In this document: piece by piece, positions 60,556 to 64,000 of the stretch
Layout of the letters: each line of letters opens with the position of its first letter
How positions within the stretch are numbered: position 1 is the stretch's first letter
Origin: an uncultured Eubacteriales bacterium
Lineage (GTDB): Bacteria > Bacillota > Clostridia > Oscillospirales > Butyricicoccaceae
NCBI GenBank assembly: GCA_910579575.1
Contig: CAJTUM010000003.1
Span: forward strand, 127,922 to 191,921
Length of the DNA: 64,000 bases
Direction: 5' to 3'
Position numbers and translations under genes: made by a program
The notes under the pieces: generated by a model
Database searches by the model: none
The model's input: the letters and a program-made list of their open reading frames with translations, nothing else
What the model was told of the DNA's origin: nothing

Positions 60556-60584
60556 TTGTACTTCGCACAAATATAGTGTAAAAT
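60556..60584 (+). promoter_or_regulatory. ackA promoter
   Basis: TTGTAC (60556-60561), 17-base spacer, TAAAAT (60579-60584); the divergent tmcAL promoter must overlap this 119-base gap, but I could not place it. Confidence 0.55.
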
Positions 60585-60643
60585 AAACAGGACGTCCTTG
60601 CAATACAAAATTCAGACTGGATTAGAATAAAAGGAGTGCGAAC

Positions 60644-61840
60644 ATGAAAGTACTGGTTATCAACGCGGGCAGCTCCTCGCTGAAGTATCAGCTGATGGAT
60701 ATGTCCAACGAAAATGTGCTGGCTAAGGGTCTGTGTGAAAGAATCGGCGTGGACGGCCGCATCAGCCACAAGACGGAGGCGGGCGTCAAGGTGGAATACG
60801 ACGTTTCCTTCCCCACCCATAAAGAAGCCTTTATGGAGCTGGTGAAGGTCCTCAGCTCCGGCGAAGGCAAGGTCATCGACAGCATGAGCGAGATTTCCGC
60901 CATCGGCCATCGAGTGCTCCACGGCAGCGAGAAATACAAGGTTTCCACTGTTGTGACAGACCAAGTCATCGACGATATTATGGCCTTTAAAGATCTGGGC
61001 CCTCTGCACAACCCGCCCCAGGCTGTGGCTATGCGAGCCTGCCAGGAGGTTTTCGGCAAGGAAACCCCCATGGTGGCGGTGTTCGACACCTCCTTCCACC
61101 AGACCATGCCGGCCAAGGCCTATATGTTCGGCGTGCCTTATGAATATTATGAGAAATACAGCATCCGCCGCTATGGCTTCCACGGCACCAGCCACCGTTA
61201 TATCGCCCATCGCTTCGGCGAGATGAAGGGCGGCCTGGAGGGCAAGCGCATCATCAACTGCCATCTGGGCAACGGAAGCTCCCTGGCCGCCATTCAGGAC
61301 GGCAAGGTTGTGGACACTTCCATGGGCTTCACTCCTCTGGACGGCTTCCTGATGGGCACCCGCTGCGGCGGCATCGATCCTTCCGTCGTCACCTTCATCA
61401 TGAAGAAGGAAGGCCTGAACCCAGACCAGATGAGCGACCTGATGAACAAGAAATCCGGCTTCCTGGGCGTTTCCGGCGTTTCCAGCGACTGCCGCGACCT
61501 GAACGACGCCGCCGCCAAGGGCAACGAGCGGGCCCAGCTGGCGCTGGATATGTTTGTCTATCAAATTAAGAAATTCATCGGCGGTTACGCCGCCGCCATG
61601 GGCGGGGTGGACGCCATAATCTTCACCGGCGGCATCGGCGAAAACGACGCCGAGATGCGGGCCAAGATTTGCTCCGACATGGAATACCTGGGCTTGAAGG
61701 TTGACGCCGAAGCCTGCGCTAAAGCTTCTCGCCAGGAGGCCAGCTTCCAGGCCGCCGATTCCAAGGTAGAGGCTTGGGTGCTGCCCACCAACGAAGAACT
61801 GATGATCGCTCGGGATACCCTGGAGCTGACAAGCAAATAA
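60644..61840 (+). CDS. ackA: Acetate kinase
   Basis: Converts acetyl phosphate plus ADP to acetate and ATP, the energy-yielding step of acetate fermentation. Length (398 residues) and motifs are standard: MKVLVINAGSSSLKYQLMD at the N terminus, VFDTSFHQTMP near 145, RYGFHGTSHRYIA near 175, NCHLGNGSSLAAI near 205 and FTGGIGENDAEMR near 325. No pta gene follows, so phosphotransacetylase is encoded elsewhere. AAGGAG precedes the ATG and codon use is strongly biased, as in nifJ. Confidence 0.98.
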   Translation: MKVLVINAGSSSLKYQLMDMSNENVLAKGLCERIGVDGRISHKTEAGVKVEYDVSFPTHKEAFMELVKVLSSGEGKVIDSMSEISAIGHRVLHGSEKYKVSTVVTDQVIDDIMAFKDLGPLHNPPQAVAMRACQEVFGKETPMVAVFDTSFHQTMPAKAYMFGVPYEYYEKYSIRRYGFHGTSHRYIAHRFGEMKGGLEGKRIINCHLGNGSSLAAIQDGKVVDTSMGFTPLDGFLMGTRCGGIDPSVVTFIMKKEGLNPDQMSDLMNKKSGFLGVSGVSSDCRDLNDAAAKGNERAQLALDMFVYQIKKFIGGYAAAMGGVDAIIFTGGIGENDAEMRAKICSDMEYLGLKVDAEACAKASRQEASFQAADSKVEAWVLPTNEELMIARDTLELTSK

Positions 61841-61863
61841 GGCAGAGGCGAGCCGGCCTTTGC

Positions 61864-61898
61864 AAAAAAACGCCGCCTTATCCAAAGGCGGCGTTTTT
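61864..61898 (+). terminator. Bidirectional terminator between ackA and the DUF378 gene
   Basis: AAAAAAACGCCGCC, loop TTATCCAAA, GGCGGCGTTTTT: T-runs on both strands serve both convergent genes. Confidence 0.92.
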
Positions 61899-61913
61899 GC
61901 AGAACAAGGGCGG

Positions 61914-62120
61914 TCAGATATGACTGCGGCTGACTGCGGCCTCCCGACGGAACAACAGGGAGATACACCACAGACCGGACAGGCCCACCAAGGTGAAAAT
62001 CACCCGGCTGATCATACCGTCGCCAAACAACATGGTCACCAGGTTCACTCCAAACAGGCCGACGGCGCCCCAGTTCAGCGCGCCGATCACGGCGATGGCA
62101 AGGGCGGTTTTATCAAACAT
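61914..62120 (-). CDS. DUF378 small membrane protein
   Basis: Protein of 68 residues with two predicted membrane helices. It carries the DUF378 core (ALNWGAVGLFGVNLVTMLFGD and RVIFTLVGLSGLW), short conserved sequences found in many Firmicutes; the function is unknown. ATG 62120 has GGAGGAA upstream. It stands alone, with a shared terminator. Confidence 0.88.
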   Translation of the reverse strand: MFDKTALAIAVIGALNWGAVGLFGVNLVTMLFGDGMISRVIFTLVGLSGLWCISLLFRREAAVSRSHI

Positions 62121-62255
62121 GGGGAAATTCCTCCAGTTTCAGATTGTGCTCCCGGCAAATCCGGGGAAGCCGAAAAGGCTTGCTTTCAGTATGCCCGCTT
62201 TTCGCTCAAAAAATTCGAAACAATATTGAATTTTTACCGTAAGGAGGCGTAATAC

Positions 62256-63056
62256 GTGTTTCTGGCCGACTGCCATACGCATTCTGTTTATTCCTTTGAC
62301 GGCCGCGACAGCCCGGAACGGCTGGCGGAGGCCGCCGCCAGCCGGGGTCTGGCCGCCCTGACGGTAACCGATCACTGCGATATGTCCCCCGCCGGCGGCG
62401 ATCCCTATTACCTGGCGGCGGAAAACCGCCGTCAAGCCCATTTTAAGGCTCTGGCCGGCGCGGCCAAAGGGCTGGACATCCTCTACGGCCTGGAGCTGGG
62501 TCAGCCTCATCAGAACCCGGCAGAGGCCCAGGGGCTGCTGAACCGGCATGATTATGATTTTGTCATCGGCTCTGTGCATACGCTGTCCGACGGGCGAGAT
62601 ATTTATCAGACAGACTACACGGATTTCAGCGTTTGCCAAAACGTGCTGGAGCTCTATTTCACAGACATCCAAAAAATGCTGGCTTTTGGAAACTTCGATT
62701 CTCTGGGTCACTTGGATTACCCCTTGCGGGTTATGGGGCAAATCAGGCCGGACCCCACTCTGCGGGACTATCGAGAGCAGATCGCCCCCATCCTAAAGGA
62801 GCTGGTCCGGCAGGGCAAAGGGCTGGAAATCAACGCCAAAGGCTGCCGCAGCTGGCTGGGCCGCCCCGGGCCGGACGAATGGATTTTGAAATTATTCAAA
62901 GACTATGGCGGGACGATTCTCACCGCGGGCAGCGACGCCCATGCCGCCCAAAACTGCGGCCAGGGGTTGGAACAGGCGTTGGCGTTGGCTCGGGCCGCCG
63001 GCTTTGACCAAATCGCTTTGTTTCGCCGGCGCAAGCCGGAATTTCACTGGATTTAG
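62256..63056 (+). CDS. PHP-domain phosphatase (histidinol-phosphatase HisJ-like)
   Basis: Phosphoesterase of 266 residues with PHP metal motifs: DCHTHSVYSFDG (HxH) at the N terminus, VTDHCDM near 45, GLELGQPHQN, DFVIGSVHTL near 105, and GSDAHAAQNCG near 225. It could be the histidinol phosphatase, but no his genes are nearby, so the substrate is open. The start is GTG 62256 behind AAGGAGG, an uncommon but well-supported initiator. The DUF362 gene starts 10 bases after the stop. Confidence 0.88.
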   Translation: MFLADCHTHSVYSFDGRDSPERLAEAAASRGLAALTVTDHCDMSPAGGDPYYLAAENRRQAHFKALAGAAKGLDILYGLELGQPHQNPAEAQGLLNRHDYDFVIGSVHTLSDGRDIYQTDYTDFSVCQNVLELYFTDIQKMLAFGNFDSLGHLDYPLRVMGQIRPDPTLRDYREQIAPILKELVRQGKGLEINAKGCRSWLGRPGPDEWILKLFKDYGGTILTAGSDAHAAQNCGQGLEQALALARAAGFDQIALFRRRKPEFHWI

Positions 63057-63066
63057 GAGGCGCTGC

Positions 63067-64000
63067 ATGGATTGTCGAGTCTTTATGGCGCCTTGCGCCT
63101 CTTATGAACCCAAGCTGGCGGAAGAGCGAATCCGCCAAGCTCTGGACGCTTTTGGCGGGCCAAAGGCCCTTTTACAGAAGGGAAACCGCGTGCTGATTAA
63201 GCCCAACCTGCTGACGGCCAGCCGGCCGGAAGCCGGCGTAACCGCTCATCCCGCCCTTGTGGAGGCCGCGGCACGGCAGTTCGTTCAGGCCGGCGCCCAA
63301 GTCGTCATTGCAGATAGCCCCGGCGGGCCTTACAATCGGCGGGTCATGGAAAAGGTCTACCAGGCCTGCGGCATGGATCAGGCGGCGGAACGGTCTGGCG
63401 CGGAGCTGAACTGGGATTTTTCCAGCCGAAAACGGCGTTTCCCAGGGCGGGTACGGCAGGAATTTCAGCTTGTGACTCCAGCGGACCGAGCGGACGTCAT
63501 TGTCAGCATTGGCAAGCTCAAAACCCATATGATGATGTATTTTACCGGGGCGGTGAAAAATTTATACGGTCTGATCCCCGGCGTAACCAAAGCGGCCTAT
63601 CATTCTCAACATTCGAGCCGAGAGGATTTCGCCGATCTGCTTGTGGATCTGTGCCAGGCGATCCAGCCGGATTTCTCTATCCTGGACGGCGTTATCGGCA
63701 TGGACGGCAAGGGTCCGTCCGCCGGGCGGCCCCGGCAAGCTGGGGCGATTTTCGCCGCTCAAAACCCCTTCGCCGCCGACTTGGCCGCTATGATTTATTG
63801 CGGCCTGAATCCGACCTTGGCGCCGGTCCATCGCCAAGGCCAGGCGCAGGGCCTGGCGCCGGAAGATTGGGGACAGCTGGATATTTTGGGGCAGGCTTTG
63901 ACGCCGCTGGCCGAGCCCTTTGCCCCAGCCATACCCGCCCGCCACGCCCGACCTTTTGTGGCCGCCATGCCCCATTTTTTACAGCCAAAGCTGGACCAAT
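63067..64000 (+). CDS. DUF362-domain protein (partial, C terminus beyond window)
   Basis: Open from ATG 63067 (MDCRVFMAPCASYEPKLAEE), behind TAGGAGG, to the end of the window, 311 residues. The DUF362 core is clear: KGNRVLIKPNLLTASRPE near 41-58, VTAHPALVEAA, IADSPGG, DVIVSIGKLKTHMMMYFTGAVKNLYG near 142-167 and DGVIGMDGKGPSAG near 210. Relatives usually end in a double [4Fe-4S] ferredoxin domain, which would lie outside the window. The function is unknown; it probably forms an operon with the PHP gene. Confidence 0.88.
   Translation, partial: MDCRVFMAPCASYEPKLAEERIRQALDAFGGPKALLQKGNRVLIKPNLLTASRPEAGVTAHPALVEAAARQFVQAGAQVVIADSPGGPYNRRVMEKVYQACGMDQAAERSGAELNWDFSSRKRRFPGRVRQEFQLVTPADRADVIVSIGKLKTHMMMYFTGAVKNLYGLIPGVTKAAYHSQHSSREDFADLLVDLCQAIQPDFSILDGVIGMDGKGPSAGRPRQAGAIFAAQNPFAADLAAMIYCGLNPTLAPVHRQGQAQGLAPEDWGQLDILGQALTPLAEPFAPAIPARHARPFVAAMPHFLQPKLDQ

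Overview
The window looks like chromosomal DNA of a strictly fermentative, moderately GC-rich Gram-positive anaerobe, most likely a Clostridia (Oscillospirales-type) gut bacterium. The reasons are the Bacillus/Clostridium pyr gene order with pyrK-pyrDB, a one-chain pyruvate:ferredoxin oxidoreductase, acetate kinase, LxGC lipoproteins serving as binding proteins, strong AGGAGG ribosome sites and TTGACA/TATAAT promoters. The family placement is an inference. No tRNA, rRNA, CRISPR array, IS element or prophage was seen.

Layout. (1) 1-9206, minus strand: the UMP biosynthesis operon pyrB-pyrC-carA-carB-pyrK-pyrD-pyrF-pyrE (pyrE runs off the edge), with a promoter and a leader hairpin that looks like an attenuator. 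Its CarA has lost the glutaminase nucleophile and the catalytic His. (2) 9275-18362, minus: SWIM zinc-finger protein, alpha-helical repeat protein, MoxR AAA ATPase, DUF5682-type protein and VWA protein, followed by a radical SAM protein. This is a conserved but functionally unexplained MoxR/VWA system. (3) 18514-20834, minus: a diacylglycerol-kinase-type lipid kinase and a THUMP rRNA methyltransferase. (4) 21193-26872, plus: a complete five-gene peptide ABC importer. (5) 26873-28870: a gap with three DnaA boxes, then comM. (6) 29108-32650: pyruvate:ferredoxin oxidoreductase. (7) 32845-40681: assorted genes (RidA, SMI1/KNR4, O-antigen-ligase-like, a decayed gene, patatin, DUF1847, phosphoesterase, lipoprotein), then a gap packed with hairpins. 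(8) 40997-44122, minus: a Crp-family regulator and a NitT/TauT-like ABC importer in one overlapping operon, with a palindrome at the promoter. (9) 44301-46175, minus: a MarR regulator and a MATE efflux gene interrupted by a nonsense codon. (10) 46348-57132, plus: hydrolase, C1 peptidase, a second complete peptide ABC importer, a creatininase-family amidohydrolase, a class III aminotransferase and a GntR/UTRA regulator; together they look like an uptake-and-breakdown locus for an amide or peptide-like compound. (11) 57217-64000: membrane phosphoesterase, tmcAL, divergent ackA, DUF378 protein, PHP phosphatase and a partial DUF362 protein.

How it fits together. Carbon flow runs peptide import, then pyruvate oxidation (PFOR), then acetate and ATP (AckA); TmcAL next door uses acetate and ATP to modify tRNA. 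The most notable observations are the CarA active-site loss, which suggests an ammonia-dependent carbamoyl-phosphate synthase, the MoxR/VWA/DUF5682/SWIM cluster with TraB/TIKI-like GxxH motifs in the DUF5682 protein, the amidohydrolase/aminotransferase import locus, the DnaA-box cluster and the hairpin array.
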